DNA of 64,000 bases from CAYYSY01 sp964474355 (GTDB taxonomy: Bacteria > Myxococcota_A > UBA9160 > UBA4427): assembly GCA_964474355.1 (NCBI GenBank), contig CAYYSY010000240.1:1-64000 (forward strand), in the 5' to 3' direction. The notes beneath the pieces were generated by a model. It saw only the letters and a list, made by a program, of their open reading frames with translations. It made no database searches and was not told the DNA's origin. Positions 44,271 to 52,481 of this stretch are shown here, piece by piece (position 1 is the first letter of the stretch; the number at the start of each line of letters is the position of its first letter). The translations under genes were made by a program, and so were the position numbers.

Positions 44271-45599
44271 ATGGCGGAGATGAGCGACGTTCGGCCGATC
44301 GGCGTCGTCGGTGCAGGCCCCTGCGGCCTCGCCGCCTGCAAGGTGCTCGGCGAGAGCGGCCTCGACGTCGAGTGCCTGGAGGCCGGAGACCGCGTCGGCG
44401 GCGTCTGGAACCTCGAGCGGCAGCCGAGCGGGGCCTACCGGTCGCTGCACACCAACACGTCGACCCGCGCGATGGCGTTCTCGGACTTCCCGTTCCCCGA
44501 CGGTGCGGCCACGTATCCGAGCGCCCGTGAGCTCCAGGCGTACTTCGAGGCCTACGCGAGCCGCTTCGGGCTGCACGACCGCATCCGCTTCGGCCGGCGC
44601 GTGACGCGCGCACGCCCGCTCGACGGCGGGGGCTGGCGCGTCGAGGCGGCGGGCGGCGACGCGCGTGACTACCGCGCACTCGTGGTCGCGTCGGGGCAGT
44701 ACGTCGAGCCCCGATGGCCGAGCCCCGGCACACCGGGCACGTTCTCGGGCGAGCGGCTCCACGTCTTCGACTACTTCGATCCGACGACACCGATCGATTG
44801 TCGCGGCAAGCGCGTCGTCGTGGTGGGTCTCGGCAGCAGCGCCGCCGAGCTCGCGGCCGAGCTCTGCGACGCCGCGTCGCCGCTCGGCTGCGCCGAGCGC
44901 GTGATCCTGTCGGCGCGATCGGGCCGGTGGGTGGTGCCGAAGATGGTGGGCGGCGTCCCCATCGATCACAACGGGGCACACCCCGCCGATCCGCTTCCCG
45001 ATGAGCTGAAGGCGCTCGCACCGGCCGAGCGCGAGGCGTTCGTCCACCGGATGTTCGGCGCCGGCATCCGGGGGATCGCCGAGCAGGCCGGGGCATTCGA
45101 CGGGCTCGGCCTGCCGGAGCCCACCATCGAGCCCTGGCAGGAGCGCCCGACGATGTCGATGGAGTTCATCCCGGCGCTGAAGAAGGGCCGCATCGAGGTA
45201 CAACCCGACATCGCGCGATTCGATGGCCACGCCGTCGAGTTCACCGACGGCTCGCGCGTCGAAGCCGACGTGATCGTGTACGCCACCGGCTACACGCTCT
45301 CGTTCCCCTTCCTGTCCGAAGAGGTCCTCGGCTGCGACGCGACGGAGCTCGCCCTCTACCGATACATCGCCCACGCCGACCACGACGACCTCTTCTTCGT
45401 GGGATGCCAGCGCGTCACCTGCTCGATGTGGCCGCTCGCCGAGCAGCAGAGCCTCTGGATCGCACGGCTGCTCACTGGAGAGTTCGCGCTCCCCGATGCG
45501 AGCGAACGCCGGCGAAGCGCCCGGTCGCTCGCGCACTCGGATCCCGTGCTCTGCAGCCTCTACGCAGATGAGCTGCGTTGCGACACCGGGCGCAGCTGA
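44271..45599 (+). CDS. Flavin-containing monooxygenase (FMO/BVMO-like)
   Basis: 442 residues from ATG 44271 (ATG 44280 is the alternative). FAD-binding GAGPCGLAACK near the N-terminus, the FMO fingerprint FSGERLHVFDY (FxGxxxHxxxY), the NADPH-binding GLGSSAAELA and the YATGYTL motif. Length and motifs match class B monooxygenases that oxygenate N, S or ketone groups. The native substrate is unknown. It is divergent from an LLM oxidoreductase and followed by a sulfatase gene 51 bases downstream. Frame is open upstream to 44115 but without a convincing start. Confidence 0.92.
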   Translation: MAEMSDVRPIGVVGAGPCGLAACKVLGESGLDVECLEAGDRVGGVWNLERQPSGAYRSLHTNTSTRAMAFSDFPFPDGAATYPSARELQAYFEAYASRFGLHDRIRFGRRVTRARPLDGGGWRVEAAGGDARDYRALVVASGQYVEPRWPSPGTPGTFSGERLHVFDYFDPTTPIDCRGKRVVVVGLGSSAAELAAELCDAASPLGCAERVILSARSGRWVVPKMVGGVPIDHNGAHPADPLPDELKALAPAEREAFVHRMFGAGIRGIAEQAGAFDGLGLPEPTIEPWQERPTMSMEFIPALKKGRIEVQPDIARFDGHAVEFTDGSRVEADVIVYATGYTLSFPFLSEEVLGCDATELALYRYIAHADHDDLFFVGCQRVTCSMWPLAEQQSLWIARLLTGEFALPDASERRRSARSLAHSDPVLCSLYADELRCDTGRS

Positions 45600-45605
45600 G
45601 CCCGG
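45586..45605 (+). terminator. Possible hairpin overlapping the monooxygenase stop codon
   Basis: CCGGGC (45586-45591) and GCCCGG (45600-45605) can pair with the stop codon in the loop. No T-tract and the sulfatase gene starts 45 bases later, so it may only attenuate. Confidence 0.25.
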
Positions 45606-45650
45606 GCGGTACCCTCGCCGAGGTCCCGTCGATCTCGCAAAGGATCGCCC

Positions 45651-47255
45651 ATGAGAACCCCGAACCTCCTCCTCTCGCTCGCCATCCTCGCAGGCATCGC
45701 GTTCGCCCACCAAAGCGCATTGGCTGCGGATCGAACCCGGCCGAACGTCGTGATCCTGCTGAGCGACAACCTCGGCTACGGCGATCTCGGCGTCTACGGC
45801 GGTGGCGTGATGCGGGGCGCGGCGACGCCACGCATCGATCGCCTGGCCTCCGAGGGAATGCGATTCACCAACTTCAACGTCGAGGCCGAGTGCACGCCCT
45901 CGCGCTCGGCGCTGATGACCGGTCGACATCCCATCCGGTCCGGCACGAATCGCGCGGCACCACCGGGTCTGCCGAACGGGCTCGCGCCCTGGGAGTACAC
46001 CCTCGCCGAGCTGCTGGCCGACGCCGGCTACGCGACCGCGATCTTCGGCAAGTGGCACCTCGGCGACAAGGAGGGACGACTCCCGACCGACCAGGGCTTC
46101 GACCAGTGGTGGGGCTTTCCGTTCAGCACCGACGTCGCGTCCCATGCCTCGTCCATCGGCTTCGATCCGAAGATCGTCGAGATCCCCCGGCTCTACGAAG
46201 GCACACGGGACGAGGGCGTCCGAAAGCTCGAGCCCTACGACCTCGACAACCGGCCGCTCATCGACGCCGAGATCGCCGAGCGCTCCGTCGCCTACATCGA
46301 GGAGAAGGCGGGCGGTGAGAAGCCCTTCTTCCTCTTCGTCTCATGGTCCCTCGTCCACCACCCGGTGATCCCCCACCCCGAGTTCGAGGGCAGCACCGGT
46401 CATGGCCGCTTCGCCGACGTGCTGGCCGAGCACGATCATCGTGTGGGGCAGGTGCTCGATGCGATCGACGAAGCCGGCATCCGCGAGAACACCCTCGTCC
46501 TCTATGCGAGCGACAACGGCCCCGACGTCCACGCACATCCCTGGACCGGAAGCCCCGGCCCCTTCCGCGGCCATCTCGGCACGGTGCGCGAGGGATCGAT
46601 CCGGACGCCGATGATGATCCGCTGGCCCGGGCACACACCGGCCGGCCGGGTCACCAACGAGATCGTCGCGCTCGTCGACCTGTACACGACGCTGGCCGGC
46701 GTCGCCGGTGGCGAGGTGCCGGACGACCGGGGGATCGACGGCGTCGATCAGACGGCACTCTTCACGGGGGAGAGCGACGCATCGGCCAGGGAGTCGGTGC
46801 TCTTCTTCTGGAACGACAAGCTCGCGGCGGTGAAGTGGCGCCAGTTCAAGATCCACTTCATCGGCGACGACCTCGCACGGCGCGAGCGCGTCGTCGACGA
46901 TCTCTGGGCGCCGCGCGTCTACAACGTCGAGCAGGACCAGCGCGAGGAGCACGACCTGCTCCGGGACTATCTCTGGATCTTCCGCCCCGCGATGCAGTCG
47001 CTGATCCCCTTCGTCTTCAGCCTCGAGGACCACGGCGTGATCGAGCCGGGAGGCAGCGATCGCAAGCCGTTCCGGGGTCGGGTCGAGCTGCCCTTCCTGC
47101 CCGAAGGCCAGCTCGACGACATGCTGAGCTCGATCCGCTGGATGTTCATCAAGCACAAGGCGAAGGAGGTCGCGCCCTTCCTGCCCTTCGAGGACCCGAT
47201 GGCGCCACCGAATCGCGACCTCGCGGAGGAGCCCCGCACGGCGGACGAGGACTAG
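45651..47255 (+). CDS. Secreted sulfatase (arylsulfatase family, Cys-type)
   Basis: 534 residues with a signal peptide (LLLSLAILAGIAFAHQSALA). The formylglycine motif is CTPSRSALMTGR with Cys81, which needs FGE for maturation. Other active-site segments: LLSDNLGYGD (the second of the usual Asp pair is Asn), FGKWHLG, and YASDNGPD with DN for metal binding. The C-terminus ends in a charged tail without a membrane helix. It hydrolyses a sulfate ester in the periplasm or outside the cell; substrate unknown. No maturase gene in the window. Followed by a remnant of a second sulfatase. Confidence 0.92.
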   Translation: MRTPNLLLSLAILAGIAFAHQSALAADRTRPNVVILLSDNLGYGDLGVYGGGVMRGAATPRIDRLASEGMRFTNFNVEAECTPSRSALMTGRHPIRSGTNRAAPPGLPNGLAPWEYTLAELLADAGYATAIFGKWHLGDKEGRLPTDQGFDQWWGFPFSTDVASHASSIGFDPKIVEIPRLYEGTRDEGVRKLEPYDLDNRPLIDAEIAERSVAYIEEKAGGEKPFFLFVSWSLVHHPVIPHPEFEGSTGHGRFADVLAEHDHRVGQVLDAIDEAGIRENTLVLYASDNGPDVHAHPWTGSPGPFRGHLGTVREGSIRTPMMIRWPGHTPAGRVTNEIVALVDLYTTLAGVAGGEVPDDRGIDGVDQTALFTGESDASARESVLFFWNDKLAAVKWRQFKIHFIGDDLARRERVVDDLWAPRVYNVEQDQREEHDLLRDYLWIFRPAMQSLIPFVFSLEDHGVIEPGGSDRKPFRGRVELPFLPEGQLDDMLSSIRWMFIKHKAKEVAPFLPFEDPMAPPNRDLAEEPRTADED

Positions 47256-47280
47256 GCTCCCCCCCAATGGCGCAGGTCTC

Positions 47281-47394
47281 CGGCTCCCATCCCGATCGAC
47301 CGTCCGCTCCGCCGCGGAGCTCACCGATCGCGCCCTCGCCTGGCTGAGTGGTCTGCGAGATGGCGAGCCGTACTTCCTCTACGGCGGCCGCTAG
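47281..47394 (+). pseudogene. Sulfatase gene remnant
   Basis: Between the intact sulfatase and the CHRD gene, one frame reads AAELTDRALAWLSGLRDGEP then YFLYGGR and stop. This resembles the segment of arylsulfatases that reads TDRALAWL followed by PFFLY, but nothing before or after it continues the gene. Probably a decayed second sulfatase copy. The resemblance is by eye over about 30 residues. Confidence 0.45.
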
Positions 47395-47500
47395 GACCGC
47401 GATCCGCGCACCCGCGCAAGTGGCCGTTCGACCGACAGCATTCTCCGCTTGCCTGCAGAGGGCCCCCATGAGACGATGGAGGCTACAGAGGAGGCTGGAG

Positions 47501-48037
47501 ATGCGCGAGATGAAGCTGAAGACGAGGATTCTCGAAGCGACCATTGCGATCGTTGCGACGCTGGGGCTGGCGAGCTCGGTCTCGGCCGCGACGGTCGATC
47601 TGGTGGCGAACATGGACGGACCCTCGGCCAATGCGGGCGCCGGCACCGGCTCCGCGGGCACGGGCGTCGCGACCATCACCTACGACACGGTCACGAACTC
47701 GCTGACGTGGAGCATCACCTGGAGCGGCCTGACGGGAACGGCCAGCTTGATGCACTTCCATGGACCGGCTCTCCCGAACCAGAACGCCGGGGTGCAGGTC
47801 AACGTGGGAGTCGTGGGCCCGCCGGTGGTCGGAAATGCGACGATCAGCGACACGCAGGAGGCCGACCTCCTCGCCGGGCTCTGGTATCTGAACCTGCACA
47901 CCGACGTCTTCCCGGGCGGCGAAATCCGCGGCCAGGTCGTGGCGGCCCCTTCGCCGGTACCGGGCGCGGGCATGTGGATCTCACTCCCCGTGTTGATCGC
48001 CGGGGCATTCGCGACGAGGCGAGCCGGCTTCATCTGA
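47501..48037 (+). CDS. CHRD-domain secreted protein with PEP-CTERM-like tail
   Basis: 178 residues. ATG 47501 is chosen for GAGGAGG upstream; ATG 47510 is possible. Signal peptide ATIAIVATLGLASSVSA. The single CHRD domain (found in chordin and in many bacterial secreted proteins) shows TYDTVTNSLTWSITWSGLTG, MHFHGPA and the closing YLNLHTDVFPGGEIRGQV. The C-terminus PSPVPGAGMWISLPVLIAGA plus FATRRAGFI is a PEP-CTERM-like variant (VPGAG in place of VPEPA). Likely displayed at the surface through an exosortase not in this window. Confidence 0.88.
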   Translation: MREMKLKTRILEATIAIVATLGLASSVSAATVDLVANMDGPSANAGAGTGSAGTGVATITYDTVTNSLTWSITWSGLTGTASLMHFHGPALPNQNAGVQVNVGVVGPPVVGNATISDTQEADLLAGLWYLNLHTDVFPGGEIRGQVVAAPSPVPGAGMWISLPVLIAGAFATRRAGFI

Positions 48038-48052
48038 GCGCCGGCAGCGCTC
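48036..48052 (+). terminator. Hairpin at the CHRD gene stop codon
   Basis: GAGCGC (48036-48041) pairs with GCGCTC (48047-48052) around CGGCA; the stop codon lies in the 5' arm. No T-tract. Confidence 0.35.
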
Positions 48053-48273
48053 GACGCACACGCCTCGCGCCTCGGCTCCGAGCTGAAGCCGCCACCGTCC
48101 CTGTGATCGCCGCGTGGCGAGCCACTCCCGGCAGACGTGTATGGCGGGCGCCCCGTCTTCGACATGTGTCATCCTCCGATTCGCTCGAGCGCGCATGGGC
48201 GCGCGCGAGCCCCACGCATCGCAGGGCAGCGCGCGTTCGCAGGTCGTCCGCGTGGCCCGTTCCCGGAGCGCCG

Positions 48274-49383
48274 ATGGCGCCGTTGCTCGCGAATCTGCTG
48301 ATCGCATCCCTGCTCGCGCTCGCGTTCGGGCTCGAGCACCTCGATCCGGACCAGTTCCATCGGATCGCCCAGGAGGACGAGGCCCTCGAATGGGCCACGT
48401 TCTGGGCGCTGGTGCTGGCGGCGGTGGCTCATGGCCGCGCCGCGCTCGCGGGGCGGCGCTCAGGTGCCCGCTGGCCCTGGTTCTCGCTCGGCGTCTCGCT
48501 GTTCTGCGTCATCGTCGCCATGGAGGAGATCTCGTGGGGCCAGCGGCTCATCGGCTACCGGTCGCCCGAGTACTTCCTCGCGCGCAACTTCCAGCAGGAG
48601 CTGAACCTCCACAACGTCGCGGACGATTGGATCCGCCAGGCCGCGTTCCTCGTAATCGTGCTCGGCTATGGCGTCGTGCTGCCTGTGGTGTGGAGGCTTC
48701 GCTGGCCGCGCGAGTGGGGCGAGAGGCTGGGGATCGTGGCCCCCCCGCTCTGGCTGGCCCCGGGCTTCGCGTTGACGGCCGCGCTGTATCAGATCTACCC
48801 CTGGAGCTTCGCCGGCGAGTGGGCCGAGGCGATGTTCGGCCTCGGCATGCTCTACGCGGGCCTTGCGATCGCGCACGAGCTCGGCCCCACCGACGGCGAC
48901 GCGCAGCGACGCGGGCTCGAGCGCACCATCGCCCTGCAGACGCTCCTGGTCATCGGGCTGGGGGTCGGGACGGCGCAGGCCTGGCTCCGCGTCGCGCGCT
49001 CGACGCCCGCCCACGTCGAGGCCGCGCGCGTCCAGCTCGAAGCGCTTCGCGACGACTATGCCCTGGCCAAGAGCCGGACGCGCTGTGGCGTGCACAAGCG
49101 CGTGCACTCACACGTGGTGAAGTACGAGCTGACGCATCTCTACGACGGGCGATTCGCGGCGCTCACGGGCGCCGGCCTGCCGGAGGACCGGGCGCAGTTC
49201 TTCCTCGATCCCTGGAACTCGCCCTACTGGATCAATCACACGTGCGCCGAGGACGGCAGCCGCCGGGCGATCTTCGTGTACTCGTTCGGACCCAACCGGC
49301 GCCGCGACTCCGGCGACTGGGCGATCGAGGGCGACGATCTCGCAGCCTGGGTGAGCCGGCCCGAGCCGATGGCGACCGACTGA
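48274..49383 (+). CDS. Polytopic membrane protein with C-terminal pseudopilin-like domain
   Basis: 369 residues, ATG 48274 with CGGAGCG six bases upstream. The N-terminal ~240 residues hold about six hydrophobic helices with a conserved-looking motif AMEEISWGQRLIGYRSPEYF and ELNLHNVADD, seen in an uncharacterised family of bacterial membrane proteins. The C-terminal soluble part, after a single helix, has LDPWNSPYWI, VYSFGPNRRRDSGDW and DLAAWV, like the end of GspG-type pseudopilins where a calcium site and the GPDG-type turn lie. The function is unknown. The gene ends in a 13-bp hairpin. Confidence 0.72.
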   Translation: MAPLLANLLIASLLALAFGLEHLDPDQFHRIAQEDEALEWATFWALVLAAVAHGRAALAGRRSGARWPWFSLGVSLFCVIVAMEEISWGQRLIGYRSPEYFLARNFQQELNLHNVADDWIRQAAFLVIVLGYGVVLPVVWRLRWPREWGERLGIVAPPLWLAPGFALTAALYQIYPWSFAGEWAEAMFGLGMLYAGLAIAHELGPTDGDAQRRGLERTIALQTLLVIGLGVGTAQAWLRVARSTPAHVEAARVQLEALRDDYALAKSRTRCGVHKRVHSHVVKYELTHLYDGRFAALTGAGLPEDRAQFFLDPWNSPYWINHTCAEDGSRRAIFVYSFGPNRRRDSGDWAIEGDDLAAWVSRPEPMATD

Positions 49384-49396
49384 CGGTCGCCATCGG
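49366..49396. terminator. Strong bidirectional terminator hairpin
   Basis: CCGATGGCGACCG (49366-49378) is the exact reverse complement of CGGTCGCCATCGG (49384-49396), with loop ACTGA. The 5' arm is the last codons of the plus-strand gene and the loop holds its stop. It sits between two convergent genes. No T-tract. Confidence 0.7.
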
Positions 49397-49408
49397 CCCG
49401 GTGGCCGC

Positions 49409-51817
49409 TCAGATCTCGTCCTGACACGCTCCCGGCCGCTCGATGACGGCACCGGCGAGCAAGGCCTCGCACGCGTTGCCGTAGGTCGTTGCGTCGCAGC
49501 TGCAGACCGGGTCCTCGATGTCGGGGCATGTGTCCGGGGCGTCCACGCAGATGCCCTCGGGGTCTCCGATGCAAACCCCTTCCCGGAACTTGCAGACCTC
49601 GCCCTCACCACACTCGATGCCCAGGCTGCCGCCACAGACGACATCGATCGGATCGCACTCTCCGGGGCGCTCGATGATCGCGCCCGCGACCAGGGCCTCG
49701 CACTCGTTGCCGTACGTCACTCCGTCGCAGCTGCAGACCGGATCCCAGACGTCGGGGCATCCGCCGGGCGCCTCCACGCAGATGCCCTCGGGGTCTTCGA
49801 TGCAGACCCCTTCCCGGAACTTGCAGACCTCGCCCTCATCACACTCGATGCCCAGGCTGCCGCCGCAGACGACCTGGATCGGCTCGCACTCGCCTTCGCT
49901 CGCGATCGACGTGCCCGCCGCGTTCGCGGCACAGGCGTTCGAGTAGGTCTCGTGGTCGCAGCCGCAGACCGGGTCATAGTACAGGGGGCACATCTCGGGC
50001 TTCGGTGCGCAGACACCGTCGCTCTCGCAGAGTCCGTCGGGCTTCTCGCAGAACTCGCCCAGCTCGCAGTCCTCGTTGAGCGTGCAGGCGATCGGCGTGA
50101 CGTCTTCGGGGAAGGCGATGATCGTGCCGGCGTCGAAGCACTCGAGGCCGAACGACTCACCGTAGACGTCGAGTCGCCACCCGACCTCGAGGTCGTCGAA
50201 CTCACCTCGGGTCGTGCTCGCCACGCCCTCGTCCTCTTCGAGGATCAGGATGAGCGTCTTGTCGTCGACGTCGACGCACTCCTCACTATCGATGCCGGCC
50301 TCCTCGACGTCGAGCCACAGCCGCATCTCGTCGGGCTCGATCTCGACGATCCGGCCGCGCAGCTCGTCCTCGAAGTCGGGCACGATGTCGAGCACGATGA
50401 GCGCCGTCTTCAGCAGCGATGCGTCCTCGGCCGGGAGGCTGAAGACGCCGTCGATCTTCGCCAGGGTGTCCGGAATGATCTCGGACTCGTCGACCTCGTA
50501 GCCGCCGCGGGTGAAGATGCGCGTCCCGATCTGCAGCAGGGCGCTGACGACGCTGTCGTCCCCGAAGCCCTGGCCGGGAGCGATCCCGAAGTCGAACTCG
50601 TCGCCGTCGACCTCCGACTCCACGACGCCTCGGAGGGTGAGGAACGTGTTCGGCGGACCGAGCTCGATCACGTAGGCCAGCATCACCAGCTCGACGTCGG
50701 GCCAGCTCGGGTGGCCGCCGTCCGAGTCGGTATCCGAATGGCTGTCCCTGTCGGTGTCGGTGTCGGTGTCGGTATCCGAATGGCTGTCATTGTCGGTGTC
50801 GCTGTACGAGTCCTTGTCGCTCCCGCGGTCGGAGTCGGGACCGCCGCCACCGATTTCGTAATGGGCGCGGTGATCGAAGACGTGGGCCGCGAGCGCTGCC
50901 GAGGGAGCGCCCTCTTCGATGGGCTGGATCTCGGCATCGTCGTCGTGGTTGCCGTCGACGATGTGGAAGCGGCCGATGACGGTGGCCAGCTGCCCCTCGA
51001 CCAGGGGCTCGTCGATGACCGGGTCGCCATTGGAGTCGAAGACGCCGGTCGCGCCGTCGAGCTCGACCATCAAGCAGCGATGCCGGTCGCCGAGGCCTCC
51101 GTCGTAGGAGGGCCGAGGTGAGACATCGGGCTCTTCGGGCGTCGCCATGAAGCGCGTGGAGCACAGCTCGAAGTTCTCGTCGTCGATCACCTTCGTGATC
51201 TCGCCGTGCACGCGAGCCAGCTTGCGGGGCGCCACTGTGTCACGAATGTCGACCATCACGACGGGCCGGAACTTGTACTTGTCACCGACACCCGTCTCGA
51301 CGACGTGGATCGACTTCTTCGCGTCCATGTCGATCTCGATCACGAGATCGACGTTGGGGCTCACGTGGAACGGGCCTCGCGGATTCAGGTCGATCTTGCC
51401 GTTCGCCGGCAGATCGGCGTCGACGTCCACTTCGTCGAGCTCGCCGGCGTTTCGAAGGAGCCGAACACGGCTCACGGCGAGGCGGACCTTCGAGTACTCG
51501 CGCGCCGGCACCCGATCTGCGTGTACGAAGAGATCCGAGAAGTTCTCGAGCTCCTTGAGGTCGACGACCTCGGAGCCCGAGAAGATCGTGACCGGCGAGC
51601 CGCCGCCGAGGAGCTGGATCCCCTCGATGGTCACGAGGATCTCGTCGAAGTCGTCGCTGGGGGCGTCGGTGAGAAAGACGCTCGCCGAGCCGGTGGATGC
51701 GCCGGCGCCCACGGTGCCGGCCGAGTCGCCACACCCATAGAGGCCCAGGCCCAGGAGGAGAACGAGAAGCGAGCGGATCGCAGTGCTGATCCGATGCGAC
51801 GGGATTCGGTGATTCAT
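49409..51817 (-). CDS. DUF4382-Kazal lipoprotein
   Basis: 802 residues, ATG 51817 with CGGAG upstream and lipobox GLGLYGC. An N-terminal DUF4382-type domain (SVFLTDAPSDDFDEILVTIE and the following FSGSEVVDLKELEN) is followed by a long acidic region that includes a Ser-Asp-Thr-Asp-rich stretch, a DUF5666-like beta domain (RGRIVEIEPDEMRLWLDV) and three Kazal-type modules, each with PVCGCD/PVCSCD followed by TY(S/G)N(A/E)C. The last two Kazal modules sit in a 77-residue direct duplication. Kazal domains usually inhibit serine proteases; in this setting a defensive or adhesive surface role is plausible (inference). Confidence 0.87.
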   Translation of the reverse strand: MNHRIPSHRISTAIRSLLVLLLGLGLYGCGDSAGTVGAGASTGSASVFLTDAPSDDFDEILVTIEGIQLLGGGSPVTIFSGSEVVDLKELENFSDLFVHADRVPAREYSKVRLAVSRVRLLRNAGELDEVDVDADLPANGKIDLNPRGPFHVSPNVDLVIEIDMDAKKSIHVVETGVGDKYKFRPVVMVDIRDTVAPRKLARVHGEITKVIDDENFELCSTRFMATPEEPDVSPRPSYDGGLGDRHRCLMVELDGATGVFDSNGDPVIDEPLVEGQLATVIGRFHIVDGNHDDDAEIQPIEEGAPSAALAAHVFDHRAHYEIGGGGPDSDRGSDKDSYSDTDNDSHSDTDTDTDTDRDSHSDTDSDGGHPSWPDVELVMLAYVIELGPPNTFLTLRGVVESEVDGDEFDFGIAPGQGFGDDSVVSALLQIGTRIFTRGGYEVDESEIIPDTLAKIDGVFSLPAEDASLLKTALIVLDIVPDFEDELRGRIVEIEPDEMRLWLDVEEAGIDSEECVDVDDKTLILILEEDEGVASTTRGEFDDLEVGWRLDVYGESFGLECFDAGTIIAFPEDVTPIACTLNEDCELGEFCEKPDGLCESDGVCAPKPEMCPLYYDPVCGCDHETYSNACAANAAGTSIASEGECEPIQVVCGGSLGIECDEGEVCKFREGVCIEDPEGICVEAPGGCPDVWDPVCSCDGVTYGNECEALVAGAIIERPGECDPIDVVCGGSLGIECGEGEVCKFREGVCIGDPEGICVDAPDTCPDIEDPVCSCDATTYGNACEALLAGAVIERPGACQDEI
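49412..49876 (-). repeat. 231-bp direct duplication encoding Kazal modules
   Basis: Two tandem copies of a 77-codon unit that begins VVCGGSLGIEC and ends ERPGxC. The segment around CCCTTCCCGGAACTTGCAG recurs with a 231-base shift and few differences, which indicates a recent duplication or gene conversion. Confidence 0.8.
50703..50830 (-). repeat. Low-complexity Ser/Asp/Thr tract
   Basis: Short hexamer-like repeats of the GTCGGTGTCGGT and GTCGGTATCCGAATGGCTGTC kind code for alternating SDTD, DTDTD and DSHSD residues. It links the DUF4382 part to the rest of the lipoprotein and resembles SD-repeat stalks of surface proteins. Prone to length change by slippage. Confidence 0.75.
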
Positions 51818-52242
51818 GAACGACTCCGAGAGTTCGAGTTCAGCGCGACACCACTCGGTGCCGGGATGCGCCCCCCATGCTACCCGCTTCCGCGTCACAC
51901 TTGGAACCATTTGGGAAGGTTTTCCCAGCCACCGATGGTGAGAGGGACCCGCCGTTGTCGCATGGCGGACACTCGCGACCCACCGTCCAAACGCGGGGGC
52001 GATGTGCAACTTCCATCACAACTCCCCGAACGCATGACTGCTACCGCTCGGCGACCATTCACCGACTGCACCAGTCCCCGCCCGGATCGGCGGCCGAGGG
52101 GTGTGGGCGTTCCCGCGCAATTCGCTGCACCCCGGTGCGCGCGATCGCGAGCACGAGAAGCTCGGACCACGTGACAATGGTCACCACCTCCCGGTCGCCT
52201 CTCCCCCAGAGTCCCCGCACACACAACCAGGGGAGGGCCCCC
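51818..52242. other. 425-base divergent intergenic region
   Basis: Between the DUF4382-Kazal gene (leftward) and the small acidic protein (rightward). It holds two short inverted repeats: TGGGAA (51912-51917)/TTCCCA (51922-51927) and GTGAC (52171-52175)/GTCAC (52180-52184), the latter about 60 bases before the small gene and possibly an operator. No tRNA or convincing -35/-10 pair is seen. Confidence 0.4.
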
Positions 52243-52413
52243 ATGAAGCGAATTGGAATCCTGCTCAGCCTGATGGCTGCACTGATGCTCGGCACGACCG
52301 CGATGGCTTCGGAAGACGCCGACGACAAGGCGTCCGACGAGACCACCACCGAGGAAGAGGCCGCCGAGGAGACGACTCCGCCGGTGTCCGCCGAGGGCGA
52401 GCCGCAGGAGTAG
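52243..52413 (+). CDS. Small acidic secreted protein (56 aa)
   Basis: ATG 52243 follows GGGGAGGG. The protein is 56 residues: a clean signal peptide (MKRIGILLSLMAALMLGTTAMA) and then a mature part of about 34 residues that is almost only Glu, Asp, Thr, Ser, Ala and Pro (EDADDKASDETTTEEEAAEE). No Cys, no fold expected. It may be a periplasmic metal- or ion-binding peptide or a peptide that coats another protein; this is a guess. The start, signal peptide and ribosome site support it as a real gene. Confidence 0.65.
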   Translation: MKRIGILLSLMAALMLGTTAMASEDADDKASDETTTEEEAAEETTPPVSAEGEPQE

Positions 52414-52439
52414 CGTCGGTCGGACTCCTCCGAGGAGTA

Positions 52440-52463
52440 GCCCGCCCCTTCTCATTTGCGGGC
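52440..52463. terminator. Terminator-like hairpin between convergent genes
   Basis: GCCCGC (52440-52445) pairs with GCGGGC (52458-52463) around a pyrimidine-rich loop with CTTCTCATTT. It lies between the small acidic gene and the MaoC gene, which converge here. Confidence 0.4.
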
Positions 52464-52481
52464 CGCGATCGCTAGTCGGTG

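Noticed and set aside
50703..50830. SD-rich tract as an insertion or assembly artefact
   Set aside because: The frame stays open and matches stalk-like surface sequences; no flanking duplication suggests insertion.
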